From positions 47,035 through 111,034 of the forward strand of contig JAKCPI010003116.1 in NCBI GenBank assembly GCA_023213315.1: 64,000 bases of DNA, given 5' to 3'. The notes below the pieces were generated by a model. That model was not told where the DNA came from. It did not search any database and worked only from the letters and a program-made list of their open reading frames with translations. This document shows positions 1 through 10,369 of the stretch, one piece after another (within the stretch, counting starts at the first letter, position 1; each line of letters starts with the position of its first letter). The position numbers were made by a program, and so were the translations under genes. The stretch comes from Euborellia annulipes (Eukaryota > Arthropoda > Insecta > Dermaptera > Anisolabididae).

Positions 1-711
1 CGCTTTATCCGCGATTTATGATTGGACAAGGTGTAAAACTAACGCGAACGCCTAGGCATATAATTACTTAATTATAAAAGATTCAACTCTCATGACAGAC
101 TAATATTAGATAATATGCTTGAAAATCACGCACCAAATTATACGCATATAAATTCAAAGAACATAAAATATAGAATTTAAATTTAAAAGCTTTCGAAAAA
201 ATTAAAAAAAAAAAAAAATTTATGCTTTCTATAAATTTTTTTTTACTTTTTTTTTAATGAAATTATTTCATTCAGAATAGGCTTTTATAATGAGTGATAA
301 CACAAAAAAAAGTAAAATATTTCTAATCTAATCATAAATACGATGAATCGTTTTAGAGATTTTCTCACAGAAACCGCGTTAAATTTTAAAATTATTATAT
401 TTCACGAGAAAAAAAAAAAAAATTTCTTATTTATTATACCTTCGGTCGTATTCATTATTTTCAATAAATATATGTTTAAAATAATTTGCATTTAATTTTA
501 TATGTATAAGCCGGCGGCCTTGTGAAAAAACTTTTAAGTAAAGCAAGGCCAAAGAAGATGGGGGGCCAAATACGAAAGTTGTCGTTAGGATCCTGAATAG
601 AGTGGAAAAAAATTCTCTAATTTTATATAAAATTTGAACGTTTTATCTAAACAGGAAGATGATGCTCAGTGATTTAGAAAATTTTTTTAGTTCACTCAAT
701 TTTCAGAGCAA
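1..711. other. AT-rich sequence, no gene recognised
   Basis: Homopolymer-rich A+T sequence with short A and T runs. I see no open frame with protein-like composition, no RNA gene and no element boundary. From about 712 it merges into a minus-strand Rep1 fragment. Confidence 0.5.
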
Positions 712-963
712 AATATAGAGAATTTTGAGAAAATCAAAAAAAAAAAACTGAAAAAGTAGGGCTACATCAGGAAAGTATTAGGGTTCGTCCACATATTAAG
801 TAACTCCTTTTTTGACGATTTTCTAGCCCCCTCCCCCTCCCTGTCACAGTTAGTCACATACAAACAAACCCCCCTACAAATATTATTTCACAACATAGAA
901 CTACCCCCCCCCCCCCCCCCGAATAAAATTTTCTATACAAAATTTATATCATTTTGCCTTTTT

Positions 964-1826
964 ACTTTCTCTTACCTCTATAGGTATATGTAATATATAT
1001 ATAGAGAGAAAGTATTGGATTCATGTCAAAAATTCGATGTCGAAATTTTGATGGATATACATGTTTTGAGGTCCCCTGAATCCAAAAAAGTGCTTTTCTC
1101 GACATGGTCTGTCTGTCTGAGTGTCTGTGAACGAAATATCTCAAGAACAAAAAGAACTAGAAAGTTGAAATTTTATATTTAAGCTGGGTATCCTCCTGGG
1201 ACGTGACTCGAAGCTTTTGAATAAAATCGGCCAAAGAATACTAGTACTTTACTGATGTAATTTTTCAGTTTTTTTTTTCAATTTCCTCAAAATACTCAAC
1301 AACGATTTTGTTTAAAATTCAAAAATCAATTATTTTTTAGATGCTCTTTCAAATGTATATTCTTATTTTGCCATTGAAATCTTGTGAAGACCACTTTACT
1401 CTTTTACTTCATAGGAATGATAGGAGAAAAGAGTTGCTAGGGTAACAAAATATAAATATTTTTAAGGTTATGGAGAAAGAAAAACCAGCGAATGCTTTCC
1501 ACGTTAAAACAATTTATTCGCAGATATTTCGGTAAGCCTAACGCAAACCTTCCTCAGTGCAACCATCCTCATATAATTTGAAGGACTGAGGATGGTTTGC
1601 GTTAGGCTTACCGAAATATCTGCGAATAAATTGTTTTAACGTGGAAAGCATTTGCTGGTTTTTCTTTCTCCATAACCTTAATACTGTTGACCCAGCATAC
1701 TTCGTTTCGTTTACTATAAATATTTTTTTCCAAACTTATAAATTTTAAATTTCTCGAATGTACCTTATTGTCAGAAACTAAATATATGTCTACACAAAAA
1801 ATCTGGTGTGACTGTCATCCCATCTT
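964..1826 (+). repeat. Rep1 (Helentron-like) copy, interrupted by foldback 1464-1714
   Basis: Starts with ACTTTCTCTTACCTC and an AT-rich hairpin, then follows the Rep1 order: ATTCATGTCAAAAATTCGATG, a GTCTGTCTG tract, AAATATCTCAAGAAC, TACTAGTACTTTACTGATG, ATGTATATTCTTATTTTGCC, and the terminal AATCTGGTGTGACTG. The 3' hairpin is decayed. It is split by a foldback insertion with a 13-bp target duplication. The short open frame on the minus strand here (962-1150) is a by-product of the repeat. Confidence 0.75.
1464..1714. mobile_element. Foldback insertion with 13-bp target duplication
   Basis: Two inverted arms of about 90 bases (about 1464-1553 and 1594-1681) flank a short spacer. TATAAATATTTTT occurs on both sides (1451-1463 and 1715-1727), and removing the insert restores the Rep1 sequence. 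Each arm carries the recurring module: CTGAGGA, then the hairpin GGTTTGCG..TTACC, then GAAATATCTGCG and AATAAATT. A 13-bp duplication fits target-primed retrotransposition better than cut-and-paste. Confidence 0.65.
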
Positions 1827-2299
1827 TTCAAACTCAAAAAATTTTATAAATTCAACTTTGAATTGTTAGAGAAACCCGCGGGTCCCCCATGTCACAATTA
1901 GTAATGTTTTGGCCAGCCCCCCCCCCCCCCCCGCTAACACTTTACCTACGCCCTATTAGTCCTTTTTAGCCAATTTTGTTCAAAAGTTTCGTGTTACATG
2001 CCAAGTGGGTACCTAACTTTCACTCTCATTATAATCTACTAAAATTAATAAGTTATGGTAATGATAAATTTAGTTTAAAACCAGAAGTCGTTAGAAAATG
2101 AAACAAATTAGCGAATAAATTATTATTATTTTTACCTATATAATTTTACGCTTCTCTGAATATATAAAAATATTTAGAAATTATATGCCAATTAAGCTTT
2201 TAAATTTATAATAGCACAAGGCATGTCTAGTATTAGGCCTATAGCGCCACCACTCTAGATTTGAATTAATCCGACGAAATTCAATCATACTTTGGGAAC

Positions 2300-2571
2300 C
2301 AAGGGCGGATCCAGAGGTGTTTCTCGGGGGGGGGGGGTAATCTGGTGTGACTCGTCGCACAGCACACTATTTTTTTTTAATTTCGGTAATTTAAAAGCGC
2401 ATTCAATACTTGTTTGCCAGAATTAAAATACACATCCAATTTTTAAGTATTAATTTTAAAAATTTTACATTAAAAATAAATTTTTTTGCGAAAAAAAGGT
2501 ATTTTTTTCGAATCTCGGGGGGGGGGGTAATTACCCCCCTTACCCCCCCCCCTCCCTTGTATCCGCCCTTG
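2300..2571. mobile_element. hAT-like MITE, TSD TTGGGAAC
   Basis: The ends are CAAGGGCGGATCCAGAGG and, on the other strand, CAAGGGCGGATACAAGG. A perfect 8-bp duplication TTGGGAAC lies at 2292-2299 and 2572-2579. Long G and C tracts sit just inside both ends. It is noncoding; the 8-bp duplication and CA(A/G)GGGC-type ends are typical of the hAT superfamily. Confidence 0.85.
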
Positions 2572-2740
2572 TTGGGAACAAATTAATTTATTTTTCTATA
2601 TCATAATTTAATAAAACGTCGCTGGCGTGCTTCACAGCCTGATTAATAAATATTTCTAATAATTTATATAAATACTATATGATCTCAGATGCGGAAAAAT
2701 ACTCGTAAAAAATTTCACTCAAATTTTTCTCATCTTTTTT

Positions 2741-3188
2741 ACTTCCTCTTATATGTTTATATATAGATATTATATAGATAGAAAGTATAGGATTCATGTC
2801 AAAAAATCAATGTCAAAATTTTGATGGAAATACACGTTTGGAGATCCATAAAAGTGGGTCCAGCAAAGTTTGTGTTGAACAAAATTGGTTAAAGAGTACT
2901 ACATTACTGAAGTACTTTTTCAGTTTTTTCTGATTTTCTCAAAATTGGCTCAAGATTTTGATTAAAATTCATTAAACAATTATTTTTTAGATGTTCTTTA
3001 AAATGTATATTCTCATTTTGCCCTCAAAATTTTTTGTCAATTTGTCTTTTTTTAAATTTTACTTTAAATCTTGAAAACCGGAAACTAGACATATGCCGAC
3101 ACAAAAAATTTGTTGTGACAAGCACAGAACACAAATTTCTCACCTTTGGTAATTGAAATTTGTGTGCTGTGTTCCCAGACTCCCCAGA
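2741..3188 (+). repeat. Rep1 copy (shortened)
   Basis: Begins ACTTCCTCTTATATG with its 5' AT hairpin and ends in a hairpin whose arms contain the AACACAAATTTC and CCAGATTT motifs. The internal GTCTGTC tract is missing and the 3' hairpin has drifted. Flanking bases are T-rich, as for other copies. Confidence 0.7.
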
Positions 3189-3700
3189 TTTATTTCTTAA
3201 CAAATCATTTTAAAATTTGAGCAAAAATACAAAAAATACTTGTCAATATAGTAATAAATTTCACTGGACGTCTCTTCATGTGTTCTATACATAAAACATA
3301 CCATTTTATTAGATGCTAGAAAAAAATCTACTTGTTATAAATTACTCTAATCATATATGAAGCGAATGAATGATGTATGATTAAGTCACCTGATACCGAT
3401 AGTTGATTATTATTTCTGGAAAAAAAAAACGAATCCTTTTCCAGACGTATCTATGTTGATTTACAATTGTATATATATATAAAAGCCACGAAGTCTTATT
3501 TTATGACATCTATATAATATTCAAGTTCCATTACACCTAGCCATTAGATATCATGACTGTTTAAAATTTTTTATTTTACAGATAAAATGAATGATACTAT
3601 GCTTAAGCCGGATTATATATATATATGATGATATTTTTTTTTTTTGCCGATATGTAATCATAATTTAATTACTTTTAGGCTAGAGAAGATGGAAATTTTT
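3189..3700. other. AT-rich sequence, no gene recognised
   Basis: Contains short TA repeats near 3470 and 3620 and T/A runs. I see no coding or RNA feature. Confidence 0.4.
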
Positions 3701-5357
3701 ACTTTCTCTTACTTATATATATTAATATATAAAGAGAGAAAGTATTGGATTCATGTCAAAAATTCGATGTCGAGATTTTCTGAGACCAAAAAAGTGGGTC
3801 CCGCAAAATGGTATGTCTGTCTGTATATCTGACTGTGTGTCCGTCTGTGAACAAAATATCTCAAAAATCAAAAGAGCTATGAACTTGAAATTTTATATTT
3901 AAATTAGATAGGCCTGCTGAGACTTAACGCGAAGCTTTTAAACAAAATCGGCCAAAAAGTACTAGTACTTTACTGATATACTTTTTCAGTTTTTTTTTAT
4001 CGTCTCAAAATTCAATCCAACGATTTTGATTAAAATTCAAAAATCATTTATTTTTTAGATGCTCTTTAAAATGTATATTCTCATTTTGCCCTTGAAATCT
4101 TTTGAAGCACACTTTACTCTTGTAATTCATAGGAAAAATAGGAGAAATGGTTGCCATGGTAACAAAATATAAATATTTTCTCATGTTTATAAATTTTACT
4201 AGCCGCGCCGCCCGCCCTCGGCTGGCTTCGAATCAAGCCAGGGGGGTGGACCCCCTCAGCTGACTCGGGCCCGCCTGCGGTGGACCCTCGCCATTTCTTA
4301 ATTATGAAAAGAAAATTATTATTATTATTTTTTTTTTAAACACTCACACTTTTTTCCCATTCACACTCACATTCACACATACATACACACAGTCTTTTTG
4401 GTAACTTAGGCTATATAAGACTTTATATGATAACCGTTATTATGAATATAAAGGTATATATTGGGGTCCAGGCATTCTTATTTAAGCCATTTGGCAGTGG
4501 CGTAGCGACAGAGGAGCGAGTGGAGCGGCGGCTCCAGGGCGGAGGGCAGGGAGGGGGCGCCGCACAGTGGGCCAGGAAACCAAATTAGGGCGCCAAAAGT
4601 CGAAAAAACGAAATGTACCAGAGAGACAAACTAGCTATGACCTGATGCACTATGACCTTGAAGGCTTCTAGTACCGCAAATATCAACTCGCCCGAAGTAC
4701 ATCTAGTTGCTTTGAAGACGCGATAAAGTGGCGGTTATTGACAGCAATTTGCATTGTGAATTTGTATGTGTTTTTCAAGCGCGTGTTACGGTGACTTGTT
4801 CCAGTGTTTTGAAATTAATAAACATGGTGTCCTATTGAATTTTTCATCCTGAATACGAATCTGTGCTCGTCCATTGCTATAATTAAATTGGTAGTTTGAA
4901 AATTTGCAGTTGAAATAAGTACTTTTTTGTCCCTTAGAACTGGCTATATGTAGTGCTACAAAAATGTCCCTCCATTTCCCGCCAAAACTTTTCAAATAAA
5001 AGTTGTTCCTTAAAGCCCGTACTATCACCTACATTTCGTACATTTTGCCCGTTTTTGCCCCAAATCCTTAAAATGTGATTTATACCACTAAATTAGTGAT
5101 TACTATTGTGTAAATTCTAGTTCTTCCTGCGATCATGATTTTTATTGTTGAAATTCAGTTACATAACTTGCTAAAATAATAATTTGATTCCTTTTTGTAT
5201 TTTGATTAAGAACCGACCGAATATTCGGTTTCGGTTACGGTTTCGGCCAGGGCGAAAAAAATTTAAAAAAAAAAGAAAAGTAAAGTTAAAATGAGGTGGA
5301 TAGCTGAGTAGATCTCGTAATAAGGAAGAAAGAAAAGAGCGTTTGCAGCTAGGTTTA

Positions 5358-5412
5358 TTTCGTTTAATAATCACTTCAAGCCGACGTTTCGGTCAGATAT
5401 ACGACCATCATC
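5358..5412 (-). ncRNA. Recurring hairpin module (CTGATGAT..GAAACGTC)
   Basis: On the minus strand: CTGATGAT, stem GGTC, loop, stem GACC, then GAAACGTCGGC, followed downstream by AAACGAAATAAAC. This is the instance closest to a hammerhead-ribozyme core (CUGAUGA..GAAA), but one extra base separates CTGATGA from the stem. Whether it is transcribed or catalytic is unknown. Confidence 0.45.
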
Positions 5413-5789
5413 AGGGCTACAATCAATAACAGAAAGGAGCGAGTGAGTTTACAGTCAAAAGAAAGAAAATTAGTTTTCTTACATCATATGCGCACAAATT
5501 AACAAATAATTATAATAAGATCAATGATAAAATTAAGAAACATAAGTTACATACAAGGTATATAAATAAAATAAAAATATATAACAACCTGAAGCGTGTC
5601 AAAAAAATTCCTGAGAATGTCGAATGGCACAATTGAGTAAAATATTTTTTGCAATTTTATAAGGACCATCTCGGACTAATAAATGAACTCATCCCTTTAA
5701 AAAAAGTCGCATTTCAATCACCCCACAAAATTCCAAAATGAATGATTTGCTCCCCTTCTTTGGTCACATTTTTTTTTGCAAAAATGTGG

Positions 5790-6180
5790 CCAAAAATGGA
5801 CTCAGCGCCTCAAAGAACATATATTTTGATACCCTACAAGAAATATTCCAAAATTTTGAAATCTGCCCCCTCCCCCTAGTACCCCATTTGGTTTTTTCGC
5901 AGAAATATTTGTAAAAATAGACTCAGCGCGTCAAAAAACATATATTTTGATACCCGACACGAAAAATTCCAAAGTTTTGGAATTTGCCCCCTCCCCCTGG
6001 TACCCCATTTGGTTTTTTCGCAGAAATATTTGTAAAAATAGACTCAGCGCGTCGAAAAACATATATTTTGATACCCGACACGAAAAATTCCAAAATTTTG
6101 AATTTTGCCCCCCTCCCCCTGGTACCCCATTTGGTTTTTTCGCAAAAATAAGTTCAAAAATGGACTCAGCGGTTCAAAAA
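5790..6180 (+). repeat. Tandem repeat, unit about 121 bp
   Basis: About three and a half units, each with GACTCAGCGC, then ACATATATTTTGATACCC, a run of CCAAAATTTTG-type sequence, CCCCCTCCCCCTGGTACCCC and TTGGTTTTTTCGCA. An open frame of 128 codons (5947-6333) runs through the last units; its repetitive, proline-rich product follows from the repeat and has no recognisable domain, so I do not call a gene. Confidence 0.75.
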
Positions 6181-8005
6181 ACCCCTATAAACCAAAAATC
6201 AGAATTTTGGCGCCCTAAATTTGTTTTCTGGCCCACTGTGCGCCGGGCACATATAATAGATAATACTTTTTATTTAATTTTTTGTCTATATTTTGATCCT
6301 TTTGTAGAACAAAAAATTATTTGGATCCTTTAATCAATTAATTTTTGCTCGGTTGTTTTTTGATAGAAATCTATGCATTTTTTTTATTTAAAATGACAAA
6401 CGTTAGGATTCACGGCCAAAGATAAATAAATATATTATCCCGTTTTATTCAAATTTAATTTTAAAAGTAGACAAAATAAAATAAAAATATTGTTTTGTTG
6501 ACTAAATATGATTTTTTTTTTACTTTTAATATTGGCCTAATAAATTAGAAAAAGCATTGAATTATTTAGTAGATATCAGGGCCGGATCTAGGGGGGGGGG
6601 CAGAGGGTGCACGTGCCCCGGGCGGTAGATATCAGGGGGGCGGCAATCCAAGAAAGATAAAATTTTTGGTTACGCAGGTGGCAAAAATTTAGCGTCTCTA
6701 AAAAAAAGATAAAATATTTTTTCGGACTGAAACATTTGGTTCCGCGAAAAAAAAAAAAAAAAATTTCGCAGAAAAATTTTTGAGATCAAGGAAAATTTTA
6801 AAGAGGGGGCGGCAAATTAAATTTTGGTATTATACACAGATTGTATATGCTGAGCCTTCTGATGAAGATGAAGAAATCTGAACAATTTTTTTATATGAAA
6901 AATTTTTTTAATTATTTTAGTAATTTGAGATTTGCATTTTAGGTTTAATAAAAAACCTGAAATTATAATAATAATAAGCAAGACGACGCAATAACAGAGT
7001 TTGCAAGTGTTAAGTCAATGAAAAGGGTGAAAATGAAACTTTGTAAAGAATAGTAGTCTATCAGTAATTAGCATACATTTTATATGGTCAGAGGGGTCAA
7101 ACGTTTTTTACCGTGGTAGGGTGGGGTGTCGGTTACCGATTGGTAGTGTTCGAGGGGGTGGGGGGGGTAGGGGGGGGGCGCCAGCAGTTGAGTCGCTCCA
7201 TGGCGCCAAAATCCTTGCTACGCCACTGCCATTTGGTATCCAAGTGGCTTAAATAAAATCATCAGACTGCCTGGGATTCGAACCCTTGACCCTTGGTATA
7301 CAAGGCAGGAGCTACCAACTACACCAAGTCCGAGGGCCAAGAAAATTATTATTACTACGTATTCCAGTAGTGCCTGTGCCTGCTTGAGGATTTGCTTACA
7401 TTCATAGAATACATAAATGCAAAGAATACATTAATTTTTATTAAAGAGAAAAAAACGCTATATTTTCAGCAATTGTTTTTAATTCGTTAGCAAGGCAATA
7501 TTTCCAGATATTTCGGAGACCTATCGGCACTCCTTCCTCAGTGGATTTCACCTAAATTCACCACATTACGGCCCTTATAATTAAAACGCTTGGAAGCGAC
7601 ATGTTATTTGATCAGCAATTATTAATCATTTGACATTAATTTTTTTCTATGTGAGAAATCGTAACTTTAGGAATTAATAACTCAAAAAGTTATAAGAATT
7701 TCGGGACCCATGTATTTTTCCTGAACTCTCCATAACGACCTCTATAAGATTGCAAAATTTTGTTTCAAAATTCCAACGAGAAGTTGGTCAAACAGAGCGT
7801 GATAGACGGACAGACGGGCGGACGGGCAGACGGACTCTCCTCTATTATATATATTGATTACATCTTGAATTCTAATACATGTATATCGGTGGAAACTAAA
7901 TATATATGTCGACATAAAAAATCTTGTGTGACAAGCACAGAACACCACATTAACTTACCAAAGGTAAGAAAAAATTGAGAAATTGTGCGACCAGTTGAAT
8001 CAATC

Positions 8006-8682
8006 ACCAATTTTGTCGTTGCATTTGTAGAAATGAATGGAATGAAATAAAGAAATCAAGATGATGTTCGGCGGGCATAATTGGCCAGAAAAGAGAGAGA
8101 GAAAAGAAGAGGTCCGCCCGCCCGCCCGTCCGTCCGCCTCGGGCTCTTTTCAGTCCGCCGATAGAGACATTAGCCTCACGCTCGTCTCGCTCGGCTCAGC
8201 TCCTATCACGCCCGTGATTAATCCCCGATGATTAATTACATCCACCAGTTTAAAGACGTGCACACACAAACGCAAGTAACAAGTACAAGTACCGGAACAC
8301 AAACCACCATTTCAATAAACTTAGGATTAGAGAGAAAGAGAGCTTGTTCACAAACAAATTGCGCTCATAAAATGGATCTCTCTTTCTATAATACAACAGC
8401 ATGTTTTTTTTTTTTTAATATGAAATTTGAATTGAGCTCTTCCCATGTCAAGTATTAAATCGAACAGTTTTATTTTTTCAATGGATGAAAGATTGAACAT
8501 GTGATCTATCATACAATGGACATATTTAACATTACTTTCTCAAATTACAAGGAATTTTTTTTTAAATTTATTTACTGCTTGTTGTTTTTTGTTAGTTTAT
8601 ATTCAAAGCATGTATTAACATTAAAAATGAAGAGGACCTGTTCTGAAAAAGTATTTATTTTTTAACTTTTCTTTTGTTCTAG
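8006..8682. other. Unassigned, with a GC-rich patch near 8110-8215
   Basis: Single-copy-looking sequence. Bases 8110-8215 are unusually rich in CCGCCCG and CpG for this window and could be a regulatory or promoter-like patch, but no TATA box, start site or long frame supports that. The frame at 8228-8458 (76 codons) has no recognisable features. Confidence 0.3.
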
Positions 8683-8754
8683 TTGCAACAATCTAAAAAT
8701 CGACTCTTGTGAGGTCCTTCGAGTAGACAACAACATCTTCCCTTCACTGTTTTT
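8683..8754 (+). CDS. Possible internal exon of an unknown host gene
   Basis: A strong acceptor (CTTTTCTTTTGTTCTAG) precedes 72 bases that end at a usable donor (TTTTT followed by GTGAGT). Only the frame starting at the second base is open; it reads CNNLKIDSCEVLRVDNNIF and then PSLF. No partner exon was found nearby, so it may be chance. I do not recognise the family. Confidence 0.22.
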
Positions 8755-8880
8755 GTGAGTTAAAAAATTTATTTATACCTAAACTTTGTATATTTTCTCT
8801 CTGAAACTAGTTACAAAAAATATTTATTTATTTTTTAAGTCTTTTCGGCATTTGAGACTATATAGACTTTATACGATACA

Positions 8881-9716
8881 CAATGCTGGATTACCCTTTA
8901 GGCTGAATAGGACTATGGGCCCGCGCTTTTTAGGGGCCCCGCAACCTTAGAATTAAAAAAAAATATTTTTCGGCATACCGTGGAGAAACATCAAAAAGTC
9001 GAATTTTTTTACGATTACAATACTTTCTCTATAAAAGTATTGTAATCGTAAAAAAATTCGACTTCGAGATTTTGATGTTTCTCCACGTTTTAGACCTCCC
9101 TGAGTCCAAAAATACCATTTTTGGCATTATGTCGGTGTGTGTGTGTGTGTGTAAACACGATTGCTTAAAAATCAAAGCAGCTAGATGGATAAAATTTGGT
9201 ATATGCTCCTTACACTAAAATTGTAGATTTCTATCAACTTTTGGAGTAAATACGTCACTTGGAAGTAGTACTTTACCTAATAAGTTTTTTCAGAAATTTC
9301 GAAATATTTTCAATTTCTTTGTTATATTATGATAAAATATTCAATTTTAAAAAGTCTTTATTCTTTGATATTTTTCCGAAAACTGAATAGTTTTTGAAAT
9401 AATCACAGAAGAAAAAGATATTTTTTGTTAATTTTGGAAAGAAAAATCAAAACAAAATCATGCAAGTGTCATTAAAAAACATGTAAATATAAACAAATTC
9501 ATTTGTGAAACAAAAAAAAACGAGAAAGTAAAAAGGTAAAATAATTTCCATGTGAGGGGGAAAAAAATGTTCCGCAGTGCGATAAAACAAAGTTTTGAAA
9601 AAAATTTTCGGAGAGCGGATAAAAAATTTCTATATTCGCCCCTGGTAAAATTATTATCGGACAGGGCCTTGAGATTTCGACAGCCTAAGGACCTCCATAT
9701 TGCTTAATCGGCACTG
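8881..9716. mobile_element. hAT-like element, TSD ACGATACA
   Basis: The ends read CAATGCTGGATTACC and, on the other strand, CAGTGCCGATTAAGC. The 8-bp duplication ACGATACA is at 8873-8880 and 9717-9724. Inside is a Rep1-related sequence that starts with a nearly perfect palindrome (about 8983-9085) and includes a GT tract near 9135. It is noncoding. Confidence 0.8.
8983..9480 (+). repeat. Diverged Rep1-related sequence with palindromic head
   Basis: Both arms of the head contain AGAAACATCAAAA and AAAAATTCGA, around the hinge ACTTTCTCTATAAAAGTATTG. Downstream order resembles Rep1: ATTTTGATGTTTCTCCACG, GAGTCCAAAAATACC, a GT tract, AAAATTTGGTATATGCTCC, TAGTACTTTACC. A second member of this subfamily lies at about 26738-26930. 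Confidence 0.55.
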
Positions 9717-9964
9717 ACGATACACAATATAATAATTACGATACAGACATTTATTTACACCATTTGGTATCCAAATAATTTTTTTTTTTTTTTTTATTTA
9801 AAATTTTTGGCTCTGGTTAAAAACCATTTGGCCAGCACCAAGGTACATAATCCAAATAATTTAAAAATCATCGAACAGCTTGAATCTGAAGCCACTCCCC
9901 CTGGTTTATCAAGATGAAATAAAAAGAGTTTTTTTTCGGTCCGAATAATTTTAATTTCCCTTGG

Positions 9965-10012
9965 CGACCTTTCGGGGACTAAACGTCACCCATCTTCAGG
10001 ACAGTGTTAAAA
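9965..10012 (-). ncRNA. Recurring hairpin module
   Basis: On the minus strand: CTGAAGAT, stem GGGTGAC, loop GTTTA, stem GTCCCCC-like, then GAAAGGTCGCC and AATTAAAATTATT. The stem pairs almost perfectly although its sequence differs from all other copies. Confidence 0.45.
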
Positions 10013-10066
10013 AATTCTTAGCACTGCCTCCTTCAGTTGTTTGCAAATCCACAATAAAATTTAATT

Positions 10067-10340
10067 AATATAATAATTGGACCCTGTTATGCAATGGTGT
10101 GTCAAAGACCAAAAAATTCAAAATTGAGTTAAGCACGGAATATTGTTTCAAATACTTTAATTAATAGTATTTTTTATTAAATATGTCCTAAAAAATTTAT
10201 ATTTAATGTTACTTGCACAAATGACAACAAAAATTATATATAATCCAATGAAAACAAAAAACTTTATTGTTGATTTTCTCAAAACTCGATGTTTGGTCTT
10301 TGACACACCATTGCATAACAGGGTCCAATTATGTACTACA
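10067..10340. repeat. Inverted repeat, 60-base arms
   Basis: ATAATTGGACCCTGTTATGC..TTTGGTC (about 10067-10128) is repeated in inverse orientation at about 10280-10340, with about 150 bases between. The open frames over this stretch on both strands are products of the inverted repeat. Confidence 0.75.
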
Positions 10341-10369
10341 AACTCCAAAAATAATTGTACGAATATAAT

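Larger units (their letters stand above)
781..1953. mobile_element. DNA-transposon-like insertion with TATTA flanks
   Basis: The left end reads GGGTTCGTCCACATATTAAG; the right end, on the other strand, reads GGGCGTAGGTAAAG. TATTA (or TATTAG, if one base of the end is counted) flanks both sides, and joining the flanks restores a continuous Rep1 sequence. The inside holds C-rich tracts (903-920, 1917-1932) and a plus-strand Rep1 copy (964-1826). No transposase is encoded. The superfamily is uncertain because the terminal repeats are short. Confidence 0.55.
712..2036 (-). repeat. Rep1 fragment (-), interrupted by the 781-1953 element
   Basis: Bases 712-780 and 1954-2036 together read as consecutive pieces of the minus-strand Rep1 repeat: GAGAATTTTGAGAAAATC, CTGAAAAAGTA, then GCCAATTTTGTTCAAAAG and GGTACCTAACTT. 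The two pieces are separated by the inserted element 781-1953, so this Rep1 copy is older than that insertion. Confidence 0.65.
4563..6240. mobile_element. Inverted-repeat element nested in the hAT
   Basis: The left end CACAGTGGGCCAGGAAACC and, on the other strand, right end CACAGTGGGCCAGAAAACA continue as imperfect inverted repeats through AGGGCGCCAAAA. The pentamer CGCCG flanks both sides (4558-4562 and 6241-6245). Inside are a fragment of the CCGAAAC-rich hAT family (about 5205-5260), one hairpin module (5358-5420) and a tandem array (5790-6180). The flanks do not settle the superfamily. Confidence 0.6.
4495..7228. mobile_element. hAT-like element, TSD CCATTTGG
   Basis: Ends CAGTGGCGTAGC and GCTACGCCACTG are 12-bp perfect inverted repeats, with the 8-bp duplication CCATTTGG at 4487-4494 and 7229-7236. 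The interior includes another inverted-repeat insertion (4563-6240), a partial element of the CAGGGCCGGATCTAGG family (from about 6580) and G-rich tracts near 7150. No transposase frame is seen. Confidence 0.85.
4325..7338 (-). mobile_element. tRNA-derived SINE1 split by a hAT element
   Basis: The minus-strand head at 7229-7338 is tRNA-like: A-box-like CTTGGTGTAGTTGGTAG and B-box GGGTTCGAATCCC, followed by CAGGCAGTCTGATGATTT. The tail, 4325-4494, has the family body (TAAGTTACCAAAAAGACTG, then GTGTGAATGTGAGTG and a poly-A-like end). A 16-bp target duplication AAGAAAATTATTATTA is at 4309-4324 and 7339-7354. The two halves join perfectly at the hAT duplication CCATTTGG. Confidence 0.85.
4199..7857 (-). 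mobile_element. Non-autonomous Helitron carrying nested insertions
   Basis: Read on the minus strand, the 5' end is TCAATATATATAATAGAG and is followed by a CCGTCTGCCCGTCCGCC-type tract. The 3' end is GC-rich and palindromic and finishes in GGCGCGGCTAG next to A/T. A TC start, a CTAG end after a GC-rich hairpin, and insertion between A and T without target duplication are the Helitron signature. No Rep/helicase gene is present, so it must be moved in trans. Most of its length is the SINE at 4325-7338 and what that SINE carries; its own sequence is 4199-4324 and 7355-7857. A copy of the recurring hairpin module (CTGAGGA..GAAATATC, minus strand) lies near 7505-7555. Confidence 0.75.
3701..8005 (+). 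repeat. Rep1 copy split by a Helitron
   Basis: The 5' part is 3701-4198, from ACTTTCTCTTAC to TTATAAATTTTA. The 3' part is 7858-8005, from TTACATCTTGAATTC through ATGTCGACATAAAAAATC to the drifted end hairpin. Other copies read AAATTTCATTACATCTTC across this junction, so joining the parts restores a normal Rep1 interior with an A/T insertion point, as expected for a Helitron. Confidence 0.75.
8810..9780 (-). mobile_element. SINE1 fragment (-) interrupted by a hAT
   Basis: The body motif (GTCTTTTCGGC, GACTATATAGACTTTATACGATA) lies left of the hAT at 8881 and continues at 9717 with ACGATACA..CCATTTGGTATCCAAAT. This is the SINE1 body without a clear tRNA-like head. Confidence 0.6.

Noticed and set aside
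5358..5412. Canonical hammerhead ribozyme
   Set aside because: CTGATGA and GAAAC flank a stem, but an extra base sits before the stem and I could not find the required third stem and cleavage site. Kept only as a hammerhead-like module.
7229..7338. tRNA gene (also considered at 40440-40527, 55640-55735, 61380-61440)
   Set aside because: A- and B-box regions are present but the sequence continues into a SINE body with A-rich tail and target duplications, and a proper acceptor stem is lacking.
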